NCBI GenBank assembly: GCA_973895155.1
Contig: OZ316894.1
Span: 2,976,001-3,040,000 of the forward strand
Direction: 5' to 3'
Origin: Marsupella aquatica
Lineage: Eukaryota; Marchantiophyta
DNA length: 64,000 nucleotides
Below, one piece after another: positions 12,373 to 22,694 of this stretch (position 1 is the stretch's first letter; every line of letters begins with the position of its first letter). The notes beneath the pieces were generated by a model that was not told the origin of the DNA, ran no database searches, and saw only the letters and a list, made by a program, of their open reading frames with translations. The translations under genes were made by a program, and so were the position numbers.

Positions 12373-12384
12373 GCTCTGATACCA
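12373..12384 (-). promoter_or_regulatory. Primer binding site, initiator tRNA-Met
   Basis: The minus strand reads TGGTATCAGAGC two bases downstream of the 5' LTR. This is the canonical plant Copia PBS, complementary to the 3' part of initiator methionine tRNA, and it fixes the element's orientation. Confidence 0.97.
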
Positions 12385-12386
12385 AT

Positions 12387-12807
12387 TGTTGAGCATAGAC
12401 GACGATCGCAACGGCAAGCCCATGAACCATCCAACGCACAATAGTCGACACAAGAGATACGTGGTTCACCTCCTTGAGGCTACGTCCACGGGAACACACA
12501 AGAGAGCTTTACTGAACTCTAAGCCCGTTGGCTATACCGAGTCTCCACAGTGTAAGCTCTCCCTATCTCTCAAGTGACTCCATAACAATGAGCCTTGGTT
12601 CTACCTCTCCAAGCACACATGCCTCTTATGATATAGTGTGCAACTTAGTTGTACCTAACCACATAGTTGTACCTAATCACGTAGTTGTACCTAACTACAT
12701 AGTTGTACCTAATCATGTAGTTGTACCTAACCACGTAGTTGTACCAACCCACGTTGTTGTACCAACCACGTCATACCTAACCTAGACGTAAGAGTAAATA
12801 CCCAACA
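12387..12807 (-). repeat. Copia 5' LTR
   Basis: 421 bp, with intact TGTTG...CAACA termini. It should contain the element's promoter and transcription start. It carries its own seven-unit 18-bp array at 12647-12772. All differences I could find from the 3' LTR are C/T or G/A transitions. Confidence 0.97.
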
Positions 12808-12812
12808 GGCAC
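12808..12812. other. Copia target-site duplication, right copy
   Basis: GGCAC, identical to 6290-6294. Confidence 0.95.
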
Positions 12813-12977
12813 AATAGAAGGCAACTCTTGTTTCACTTGACTATGCAAAATGGCTCATAGTAGAGGTCATTATATCTCTATTAACTCAATTTTTTTGCTG
12901 ATTTACTATCAGTCCAAAAAAATTCCTTGGACAATAAGTCAAGGCAGCTTGCTGTCTTCCCATAATAAAGGCACTCC

Positions 12978-13117
12978 CCTTCTATTTTAATCAAAGAAAA
13001 TGAAAACGTTGTGAATGCCTACCATAACTTCTCCTTCCCTTTTTTGCCCTTCTATTTTAATCAAAGAAAATGAAAACGTTGTGACTGCCTACCATAACTT
13101 CTCCTTCCCTTTTTTGC
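12978..13117. repeat. 70-bp tandem duplication
   Basis: Two adjacent 70-bp copies (12978-13047 and 13048-13117), starting ccttctattttaatcaaag and ending ccttttttgc. They differ at one base (gtgaatgcc versus gtgactgcc), so the duplication is recent. Confidence 0.97.
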
Positions 13118-16100
13118 ATCCTTGCCAAAATGTTTGAACACAAAACCTCAGACAGTTCTGGATTTGATGTAATCAGTCTCTTGCATGCTTACCCAGTCCT
13201 TCCAAGGGACTTAATGCACCACTTAATGCCCTTTGTGATCTTTCTGTTTGTAATTTTCAGTGCATTCATGGAGAAGATGCGCAGTCAAGATTTAGATAGG
13301 CACGTTCCAAAATTTTATTTGTGACCAGGTTCAATTGGCACATGTGCAACTCAAATATTATCTTAAGTAGCAACCAACAATTATATGCTTGTTGATGGAC
13401 TGACAGAACCACTACTGTAGCTTGCATTTGTTCATAATGTTTCATTCAATTTCTTGGCCTTGCATTCTTCCCGTGTTTGACAGCCCAGAAGATGGTCAAT
13501 GAAGGGGTCCTTTTCCTACCACATGGCAGGGTTTCCTTGGACCTCTCTCTAGACGTTCTTTGTTTCTTCCGTGTTTCTTTTGCTGTTTGAATTCAAACTC
13601 TTGGTTAAAGCGCAGGACTGTTGTGTTAAATGTCTATGGGTGACTACTTCTTGGGATATAGAGCATTTTGTCTTTTTGTGAATCAATGGTTTTGAACACA
13701 GTGTCATACTCAGGTGAGAATACTTTGCAATATGTGTGCACATATCAAATCTGAATTGGGTTGTTCTTTCAGTCTCCCGGGCAGTCTCCAAGCTATTGAT
13801 CACAGGTTATCAGCCACAGTTGATCAATATATAGTCTACCTGCAATTTTTGCAGTGCATGTGGTATACTGAATTCTAAGTTGAATGATCTATGGTCTATC
13901 ACAAAGTAACTCAAGCATATCATTTTGTGACTCAACTTGACATTTGTTACTTAAATTAGACAGACGTAAGCTCCAACTTCAATTAGTGGTAGCTTGTGGT
14001 ACAAGCTAGTCTTGCATCACCAGCGGATGGAAGTTCATTGATGGCATAGTGGTCCCACTAGTTCAAAAGCTTGATGAAAAGAATTATTACCGGTTCAGGC
14101 TCGCTTTGAGACCTACAATGCTCAAGCCGCTCATGCTAGGATGATCATTCTTTCAACCTGTAATAAGACACATACAGTTCAGGCATCTTTGTCTTTGGTG
14201 CCTGCTTGGGTGCCTACAGCAAAAGATTGTTAGGATGAGTTGAAAAATGTATAAGCCTCACCTGGGGCTTATCCAGAAGCATATTACTTGCCCAGATTAC
14301 TTGAGTGACATTTGCCAAATTGCAGTGTTGTGGGGAGGATATGGAGACTTCCACGGGGACTTCCTCTATGCAAATTATTGTTGTGCTGCAGTGGTCAATC
14401 TCATCAATTCTGTTGTGCAAGCAATGCAATTCCCTCGGCAATTCCTTCATAGTCCGAACGAGCATTTCAATCACTATACCACCAATGTAAGCAAGCACAT
14501 CCGAGGGAACCTGAATGATCCTCCATCTCTTGACCTTCTTCTTCACCAGCACACTCAGGATGACTATCAAACCTACCCTAATTGGGCCGGGAATTGGGCA
14601 TAGTTGCAGTTCACCGTCAAGAAAATATCCTTGTGCCCCACAATGCACAACCTTGGATTTGTGCTCTTATTGTGTGAAACTCTCAACTCAGACTTGACAG
14701 CAAAATGCAGAACATGAGAATACACAAAATCACACGCTACACAAATGAGACATTGCCAATGGAGAAACTCCTGAAAAATCCATACCACATGAAAATATGT
14801 GTGAAGAATGAAAAAGAGAACTCAATATTATCCGTGTAACCTATAACTCGCCCACCCCCAACTAAGATGTAAGGGCCTATCTAATCTATCAAGGGTTAAG
14901 TAACTAACCCTAGTGACAGAGGCAAAAACAAACTCTAGTCAGGAACTTGAGTCAATTCCTAATACTTGCCGACTCCTTGTTGCATGGAGGACACCTATTA
15001 GTATAAGCATGCAATGTCTATTGACCAGGGCGCCCAATACAATTATGTACAATACAATGCATCTAACAACTTCTTAAAGGGATGAATAATATGCATATGT
15101 CTCTTCCATCCTGATTCTCCTTTACTCCTTGCTCCACTTGTTGTTTGCAATATATTTGTGCAGTATTAACATCATGCACACTCTGACGAGACTCCATCAG
15201 TGGATACTGGCACCTGAAGCCTCCCATGAAGATCCTTTCAAGGCCACACCTCACTTTTCTTGACACATCAAACACTCTTTTGATTGTTGCAATTAAACAG
15301 GGTTTGGATTAGAGTATTCTATATTGTAAAAGTGTTCATTTGAGATTGAAGCTTTATTGATGCTGACTGGCTTCCTGCCCTTTTCCACCCTGGCACTGTC
15401 CACTCATCTATATCAGTAAGTTGTGGAATAAGTACTTACTCTTGCGGACGTCCAATTTCCACCTATTTGAAGTAGTCTACTGAATCTGAATGTATGGTCA
15501 TTTCTTGGCGGTTTACATTGGTTGTCTTCTCCTTGAACTCCAGCTTCCTCTCCTTGAACTATTAATATCCCTTTTCAATGGGAAGACCCAGGGGTCCTCA
15601 CCAGGGTACTGCCTTAATTTCTTCCGACCCATTACGCACATATATGTATAGATTGTTTTTACTGGGTTTAGTGAAAGACTGATGATTTTTTGTGGAAGGG
15701 TTTAGCAATAGAGTATGACAATTGCTATGTTGTGCCAGAAAATTTTGATATTCAGAGGATGCTTTGAGTAGTGATGGACATGGCAAATCTGGGTAAGGTG
15801 GTCCTTCCTGTGCATACCCATAGCTATTAGGGCTAGTGGTGTCATACATAACGCTTTTGGTTACTTACTCACTTTGCAATAGTGTAATGTGCACATACAC
15901 TTCATTGAGAGGGAATCAAAGAGGATTTGCAGCAAGAACAAGTAAAATGGAGAAGGAATGCACAAGAGAGAAGGTAGCGTCCAGGAATATCCCAAGGTTT
16001 CTATCCTTCCTTCAGATCGCCATCTCTCGGCTGAGTGAATCGAGCTTCACTTGCCACAGCGACTATTTGGCCCCATACCTTATCGAAAAAGCTGCTTCCC

Positions 16101-18274
16101 ATCGTCCCTCGCTGGAGATCAGCAATCCTGTAGTGGTTCTCCAGTCCAGACTCCAATACCCTTTGATGGTCCACGTCTTCCTGGCAATTGTCTCAGCCAT
16201 CCAGCGTCAACCTACTTATTACTGTACCGCCTCCAAAAGTCCGAAACCTGTCAGCATGGCGAGCGAGAGGCGGGCAGGAGAATGACGCCGCAGCAGTAGC
16301 AGCAGCCATCAATTGCACTCGCGAGCACCTGGCTGAACGTCAAAAGGACAGTCTGCCATCACGGCACCACGCTATAAACAAGATCTGATTCGCTGATAAC
16401 TTTGCATCGGTTCTCAATTAATTATATGCTCACCATGCCATTAACTTGTCCGTTCGCCTTTAGTTTGGGAACGACGGTGGATGGGTACATCATTCCCCCA
16501 TCATTTCCTGTTGGTTCTCTCTAAGTACCCATTTCTCCAATTCGAAATCTTCCGTCCCTGTACCCGTCTTTCAAGGAATTCTGGAATACGGTCAGCTCCA
16601 TTTACGTTCATTATTTTACTGAAGCTGGTGCCCAGATGGACGGCAATAGGAGCGGTGAAGTCATTTCTAGCTGTCATTAGTTAGATTTAGGGATTGGCGA
16701 TAATGACGGTGCGTCATTCATCTTAGTAATGAAGGGTTACTCGTACAGTAAGATTACTGTTCACTTGTTCAGTGCGGTCGGATGGTCGCTCATCATCTCG
16801 TCATGGTATCATGAATGCGGTGGGACAAAGTCCACAAAATTCCACAGCCCACAGCTATAGCGAGAATTGAACTTCTCAAGTCATCTCTCTGAGCTTGGGA
16901 GTTGGAGATTTGACCGTCGAATTGAGTCTTCCCACCATCAATGAGAACACTGCGTGTCCAAATGTCCAATGCTCGAAATCGGTCCACTCCTTTTCATTCT
17001 GGATTCTGCTGAAAATTTTCAGGCTGACCTGGACAGACAGTTTCTGAGCTTATAGTACTGTGGCTATTTGCAAGGTCCTGCCAAGCGTAGCCTGTGACAC
17101 ACGAATTCAACGTGACAGTGGTGTGAACGTGAACACAGGCAGTCTTATTATATCTCATACCTTCTCAGTCGATCCTCATTTTCCTTGCTTGGCTTTGGAA
17201 ACTCAGGCCCTCAATATAAAGTCCTTTATGCTCACAAACCGAAGAACCGAAGGTCATCCAAGTGAGCCAACGAGTCGTCCTCAACCAGCCCGTTATCGAC
17301 TTGTAGCATTTAATAATCAAATACTGTGGCTACTATAAGTCATATTTCCTTGAATAGTCTACTGCTAGAATTTTTCAGTCTGCATGACTCATTAACAATA
17401 TTTGAAACAGCTACGTACACTTGAGTCAATCCAAAAATAGAATGTGACCATCCATGCTGCTGTGATGAGGTTTATATGTGGAGATTCTTTAGTGCACAGC
17501 AAGCATTGCATCAATCAACACAACGAATGGCATGGAAGAATGAAAATAATCTTTAGATGGTGATGCATTCTCTCGAACTTTTACACTTCGGTTCTAAACA
17601 AGCTACATCTAGAAGTCCAACACTTTTTTACAAGCATTCCACATACTTGTGGAGCACCAATATGCCTTTTTAGATGCATGGTTCGGTCTGGAATGGAACC
17701 ACACACATCGAAATTAACAAACCAGTGTAGGAATTGTCAAATGATAATCGAGTGGTGCAGACAGTCTGGATGCCACTGTGGACAATGTACAATGGCTTTT
17801 ATAGTGTCTATCTTTGTTTATTTCGAACTGCTGGATTTCACATATCATGTGGAGGATGATCATGCGTGAAGACGTCTCAATCACCCATCGGATTCTTACA
17901 GAGTGCCGTAGCAGAATTTCTCTTGAAAAACTCGCATGTGACGCTGTGTCGAGATTGCAGATTAAAAATGCATGAAAGGGCACCCTTGCGTCGCTCCACG
18001 TTCCAAAAGGAACTGTACCGTTGAAATGGACCTTCCCGCTTCCTCCTGCCGCCAGACCTTTGACTAAGTTAGTAAATAAACTGTTCACTTAACCGAAGTG
18101 CAAACACGGCATCCCACGAAATGACATAGTCCAGTGGATCGTAGGTCTGTTGAAGTCCTCTTCAACACCATCGTGGCCTGCTGAGTCAGTTTGGAGTACT
18201 CCTGACCAAATTTGTCCGCCAACAAGCTACTGTACTGTGTCTTGAATATGGCGTCCCCTGAATCAACCAACTTG
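13118..18274. other. 5-kb stretch with no recognised gene
   Basis: Frames here are short, overlap on both strands (for example around 14214-14700 and 15836-16390) and show no recognisable domain. The 15.9-16.4 kb part has a more balanced base composition and could be an unrecognised exon or a promoter, but no splice chain or homology supports it. No RNA gene was seen. Confidence 0.45.
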
Positions 18275-20195
18275 CTGACTGTCAATGAGATCAGATAACA
18301 CTGTTTCTTCAATCCAACCACAGTCTGCCGAGATGCCTTAACCCGTACCGAGTCAACCTGGCACTGAATCCATCGACTCTCAGAAATCAGAAATTCAGGA
18401 TGTCGATACTCATGCCTGTACTCGAAACTACAGTACATACCATACTTCTCATAGAGTATTAGAATTAGAAACTAGATTAAACGCAAGGGAAGGATCTCTC
18501 AACTCTGACAATGGTGAGCCCCATCCAAATAATGGCCAAAAAAGTATTGCCTCCCCCGCCTTGCGACAATTTCTACCTCCAGCCACATTTATTTGCATCG
18601 CTAAGCAGGCGCACGTGGTGATGAGATAATTTCTAGTAAGATCACCGTACCGTCATTGTACTGCACGAGACCTGTGGACTGCTAGGTTATGCATGCTACG
18701 GATCCAATATCCTTCTTCCAGTCTTAGTGATGATAGTGTTTCGCTCTTTAGTAAAGTACCTTCAGTGATATGTAGCTGTTCATCACGGAAGATGTTTCAG
18801 TTTATCTCTTGACACTGTTATAATCTAAACAGAATTATAGTATTATTGTGACATATATATTAAACGAACCATTTCTTGAAAGTGCTATGATTATAGTGTA
18901 CTTGATGTGTGTTGCCAGGAACACCGGAAAGTGTAGTATTTGGGAGAGGATGATGGGAGACGTTTTTCACGGTTGCAATTGTCCATCCAGCTATGGTGTC
19001 TATCAACCCTACATGAAAGGAAGTGAGCCGAAGGAAACACTAATTTGGAGTGTGTTTTTTCTAGAATTTTTGGATCCACCTGGAAACGTCATTCAAACAA
19101 ATGATCTTTACAATTCCAACCTTGGCTCTTTCATTCCCATTTATTCAGTTTCATATACAGTCTATGTAGAGAAGACCAAATGGCCATCCAATTGCTGTGA
19201 TACAAAATTACAGCTGCCCCTGACTCCTTGCAAAGACAGATACCGTTGTCTGCTTGCTCTTAGTCACATGATTACTGTTTAACTCAAACCTTGTGTCGGC
19301 TCAGACCTATAAACGACAAGGCGGTATGGTGGCTGGGACTGCAAGTGTCTCCTTGCTCCTTTCTTAAAATAAATTAAAAAGACACAACACTCAGAAACCA
19401 GAATGTCTATGCAGAGGAGCTGTACTACAGTACTTATAACCAGACATTTTAAAAGCCAGATTGAACGAAAGGAAAGGATCTCAGTCATCTCCCCTCTGAC
19501 AATGTCACAATGGTGTCATGGTGGTGAGCCAAAGATAATGCCGAAATGGGTATCACCTCCCCTTGCTAGCGACAATTTCCATCCCAAGCAGTCCATTAAT
19601 TTGACTGTCAATCAGATCAGGTAACAGTCTGTTTCTTCAACCCAACCACAATTCTCAGACTGATGCCTCGAAGGTGAACCGAGTCAAACCTGGCACTGAT
19701 CAGTCGACTCTAGTAGGTGCTCACTTCTCAGCAATCAGATTATCAGAATGTCAATACAGAGGGGCTGAACTATGGTACTTAGTGCTTACCGTACTTGTAC
19801 TCAAATGTACTTCAGTATGAGAACTACTGTAGATTTGAGCCAAATGGATTACAGTAGCATACTACGCTTGTACATGAGTATGAGAACGAGCTACTATAGA
19901 TTAAACCGAAAGAGTAGGATCTCACCTCTGACAATGGTTAGCCGAAAATAATGCCGAGATAGGTATCGCCTCCCCCGCCTCGAGACATTTCTACTTCTAA
20001 CTGCAAAAATTTCGAATCCCTAAGCAGGTGCACGTGGTGATGAAATTTGGGATGTCACTGTCTTCTCCTGCAATAATATACCGTTGTTGTGCTGCACGAG
20101 ACCTGTGTTCTGATAAGCTACGCATCCCACCGCTACAGTAAGCGTCTTTCGTCTGACTGATTGTGGTGTTTTTGCTATGTTTCAGTAAAGTGCCG
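18275..20195. repeat. Array of diverged duplicated blocks (X/Y units)
   Basis: Two sequence blocks recur. X starts ctgactgtcaatgagatcag, runs through gagtcaacctggcactga and ends near gtactcgaaact; it is at about 18275-18440 and 19603-19810. Y starts agattaaacgcaaggga, runs through gcctcccccgcc, gcaggcgcacgtggtgatga and tgcacgagacctgtg, and ends ttagtaaagtacc; it is at about 18470-18765 and 19897-20195, with a shortened copy at 19456-19590. Order is X-Y-spacer-Y(short)-X-Y, a rearranged tandem duplication. The 144-residue frame at 18848-19282 lies in the spacer and is unrecognised. Confidence 0.8.
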
Positions 20196-20783
20196 TCGGC
20201 GAATAAGGACCAAGGGTGAAATACAACTCCGGAAATGGGCGGTGATCAAGCAGCTGGCGGCCTGACTGTGTTGGCCTATTGGGAGTGGTATCACACTGTC
20301 GTAAGGGCAATGGCGGAAAATCGAGCAGACGATACGGGCGCAACCAAGGAAACGGGCCGGCTGGTCTGTATCCTGATTTCGATACGAAGCTCACTTTCTG
20401 GTTACACACATCGATTGACTTCATTACAAACCGCCACACTTGTCTGAATTGTCTGTTGCATGATCTCAGGAAGCCCAGTACGACTTCTTCGAGCACGAGC
20501 TCTTTCCCTAAGGAGTACTTTACAAGAAGTGGGGGCACTTGGGAGATTTTTTCACCAAAGCAAACTGGAGGAGCATTGCACACACTAAATATAGTGTCCC
20601 GAGGCTAAAAGCATTTTGAGAATACTTTTATTGCCCCCAAGGTCTTGCAAAGCCAAGTGCAGCCAATGGTGCCAAATTAATTTACTATAAGACAGATTTA
20701 GGACACACTCCACATGAATGTCACCTAATATTTGGCTAAAGTCTTTCTAGATGTGAGAAGAGAAGATCTTATGAAGGACTTGT
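20196..20783. other. Intergenic, nothing recognised
   Basis: Overlapping frames on both strands near 20180-20610 have no recognisable features and look like chance openings in GC-richer sequence. Confidence 0.45.
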
Positions 20784-21086
20784 GATCATCTAACGCACAA
20801 GTAGTCAACACAAAGAGATGTGGTTCACCTTAGCTGAGACTACGTCCACTAGAACATGCGAAAGCTTTACTGCACTCTAGGCCATTGACCATATCAAGTC
20901 TCTGCAATACAATATCTCCCTATCCCTTGACTAGTTTCATAACAATGACCATGAGTTCCCACTATCCAAGCAAACACCATTTGGGATACAATGTGCAACC
21001 TAGTTAACCTAACCAAGTCCGCAACTAAGGTCATCCCTAACTACGATTATACTTGTAACCCTAGACCTAAGAGTAAATGCATATAA
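20784..21086 (-). repeat. Truncated Copia-group LTR relic
   Basis: Aligns by eye with the solo LTR at 27167-27511: shared pieces include gtggttcacc, gagactacgtccac, gctttactgcactctagg, aacctaaccaagt and agacctaagagtaaat. The first ~45 bases of the LTR are missing and no flanking duplication is visible. It belongs to the same subfamily as the solo LTR, without the 18-bp array, and lies in the same orientation as all other copies here. Confidence 0.85.
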
Positions 21087-21093
21087 CTCCTTC

Positions 21094-21645
21094 CACACAC
21101 AACCAGTGTGGAGCGTATATGTGTGTGGGTCCCGGTGTGCGTGGGGTGTAGTGGTAGGAGTACTGGTTACTCTTTGACTCTTGGCCTGTCCACTTTGAGG
21201 CCTTGGTTTAACCCTCTCTCCCTCAAGGTCTGGATCCCTAGTGGTCTTTGGGCATCGTCCCTTTGTTGCCACCTTACAATATTACAAGCTTTGGAGTAGA
21301 TCACTCTATCTTTTGTTTGATAAATTTGCATTTAGTTTCAATGCAAAAACAAATTGACTATAAGTAGACATGTACATTAGTTCTTGGTGTCTTTTTTCAC
21401 ATTTCTGGAAAGGCATCCGGATTGTTGGGACTTGAGCAACCTAATTTCAGTTGGCCAGGAGACTAGCCTAGAACAAAGTCTCAGTTCAAACCCCCCACAC
21501 AAGAGGTGTGGAGGTTGTGTGTTTATGGATGGGGTGTAGTGGTGGGAGTTCCAGCTTCTATTTGACCCTTAGCTTCTATTTGACCCTTGGCTGTCTGTTT
21601 TGGGGCTTAGTGTAACCCTCAGTCCCTCTTGGTTTGCTATTAGGA
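21094..21645 (+). repeat. Pair of SINE-like repeat copies
   Basis: Two diverged copies of a ~150-bp sequence at about 21094-21240 and 21496-21645 share gtgtggag, gtgtgt, ggggtgtagtggt(a/g)ggag, ttggcctgt/ttggctgt, taaccctc and tccct. The right copy is preceded by tRNA-like sequence: a possible 5-bp stem agact/agtct around 21461-21482 followed by cagttcaaacccccc, similar to a T-arm or B box. A tRNA-derived SINE is the likely explanation; an A box is not clear. Confidence 0.4.
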
Positions 21646-21689
21646 TGCCTCAAAGGGGGGGGGAGGGGGGGTTTCCGGAAGTGATAATC

Positions 21690-22694
21690 GGAAGCTCACA
21701 ACCGATCACATGGCTAAGATCATGGACTGGCTGGAAGAGCCAAACAACTTTGCCATGTTGAATGGATCCAGTAGTAGGCTGCCTCTTGGGACCTACATCC
21801 TTTGAAGAAGACTTTATTCTGACTCATGCTTATTAGTCTGCATGCAAGAGGCTCCCCTAAAGTTTTGAGCACATGAGAGAACTTTCAATCATGGTAAAAG
21901 GTTCAGTCGTTATGTCGATCAAGAAGACTAAGGAGGCCTTGGCTATGAAAAGTGATTATGAGGCTGGTTTAACAATGGTAGAGCTCCGGGCTTATATCAC
22001 GCCTAAGGACAAGCTCAATAAAATCTGCCCTCACTTTGAAAGGATGCATGCCCGGCCCTTTATGGAGAGACGGCAAGTGTTGCCCCTCCTGCCACAACAT
22101 CTGCTGGATTGCCAGGCCACTGTGAGGTATATGTGGATCCTTGATTTGATAATGAAGACCCAAATGACTACTAACGAAGTAGCGCAAGACCAGGAATCAC
22201 TGGTTATATGTATAAGCCAATGCACTCACTGCATAGGTTTTTCCACTGCCTTAGTTGAAATCTTTATGTTTTCCTGCATAACCACATATTTTCAACACCT
22301 AAATTCTTTGATGATGTGCGCGCAGAAGTTTTGTGAGGATGCTGGGGAGTCTGAATTTGAGTTTCAGCCAAGCTTTACCAATGAGATTTCTCATCCTGCC
22401 ATGGAGTTAATGGTCCCCAAATTTTCTTCATGGCGAGAGGCAGCACCGGTTCCTTCTGCAGAACCTACATTCTGCCATAACGATGATGGCCAGGCTTCAA
22501 CAGCCCCTACAACTCCGCCTGCTAATCCAATTGTGGATAGGGGCAATTTTTGGAAGAAAAATAAGAGAAGGCCTGTCCCTTCCCAGGCAACGCTTGACCC
22601 AATATATCCACAAACTCCTAACTCTGCACGGACAAGTGCTCCATTAGACAAGGAAATTGGGGAGGTAATTGTAGACTTGCATAAGGTATCCTAG
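21690..22694 (+). pseudogene. Myb/SANT-like transposon protein relic
   Basis: Homologous by eye to the Myb/SANT-like ORF of the Harbinger element at 37.99-39.0 kb. The stretch LTTDHMAKIMDWLEEPNNFA matches that element's AHIVDWLEVPENFAMLN; a broken segment with stops follows; then KKTKEALAMKSDYEAGLT and DKLNKICPHFERMHARP correspond to the other copy's KKYKEALAMKRDFGAGLT and DKYEKVCPHFEPRHAIY. The open frame at 21873-22694 (273 residues) reads through what is probably a retained intron (starting gtatatgtgg near 22127) into a Ser/Pro/Thr-rich tail. These proteins accompany PIF/Harbinger transposases and help DNA binding. No matching transposase or terminal repeat was found nearby. Confidence 0.75.

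Larger units (their letters stand above)
6295..12807 (-). mobile_element. Ty1/copia LTR retrotransposon, complete but mutated
   Basis: A 6513-bp element read right to left: 5' LTR (12387-12807), primer binding site, long untranslated leader, gag, protease, integrase, reverse transcriptase and RNase H, polypurine tract, 3' LTR (6295-6715). The integrase-before-RT order defines Ty1/copia rather than Ty3/gypsy. Both LTRs are 421 bp and a GGCAC duplication flanks the element, so no recombination has truncated it. The coding frame is broken by at least four in-frame stops (near 10567, 10189, 9725 and 9266) and two frameshifts (near 9865 and 8180), and the protease active-site triad is altered, so this copy cannot mobilise itself. 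By eye the LTRs differ at about 10 positions (roughly 97.6 percent identity), a moderately recent insertion. Confidence 0.97.

Noticed and set aside
12139-12444. Plus-strand ORF crossing the Copia leader and LTR
   Set aside because: It is antisense to the element and spans the primer site and LTR, so it is a chance opening.
15836-16390. 149-residue frame as a gene
   Set aside because: No recognisable motif, no splice partners, and several overlapping frames of similar length on the same strand.
18085-18438. 117-residue minus-strand frame as an exon
   Set aside because: It lies largely within the duplicated X block, whose other copy does not keep the frame open, and no family was recognised.
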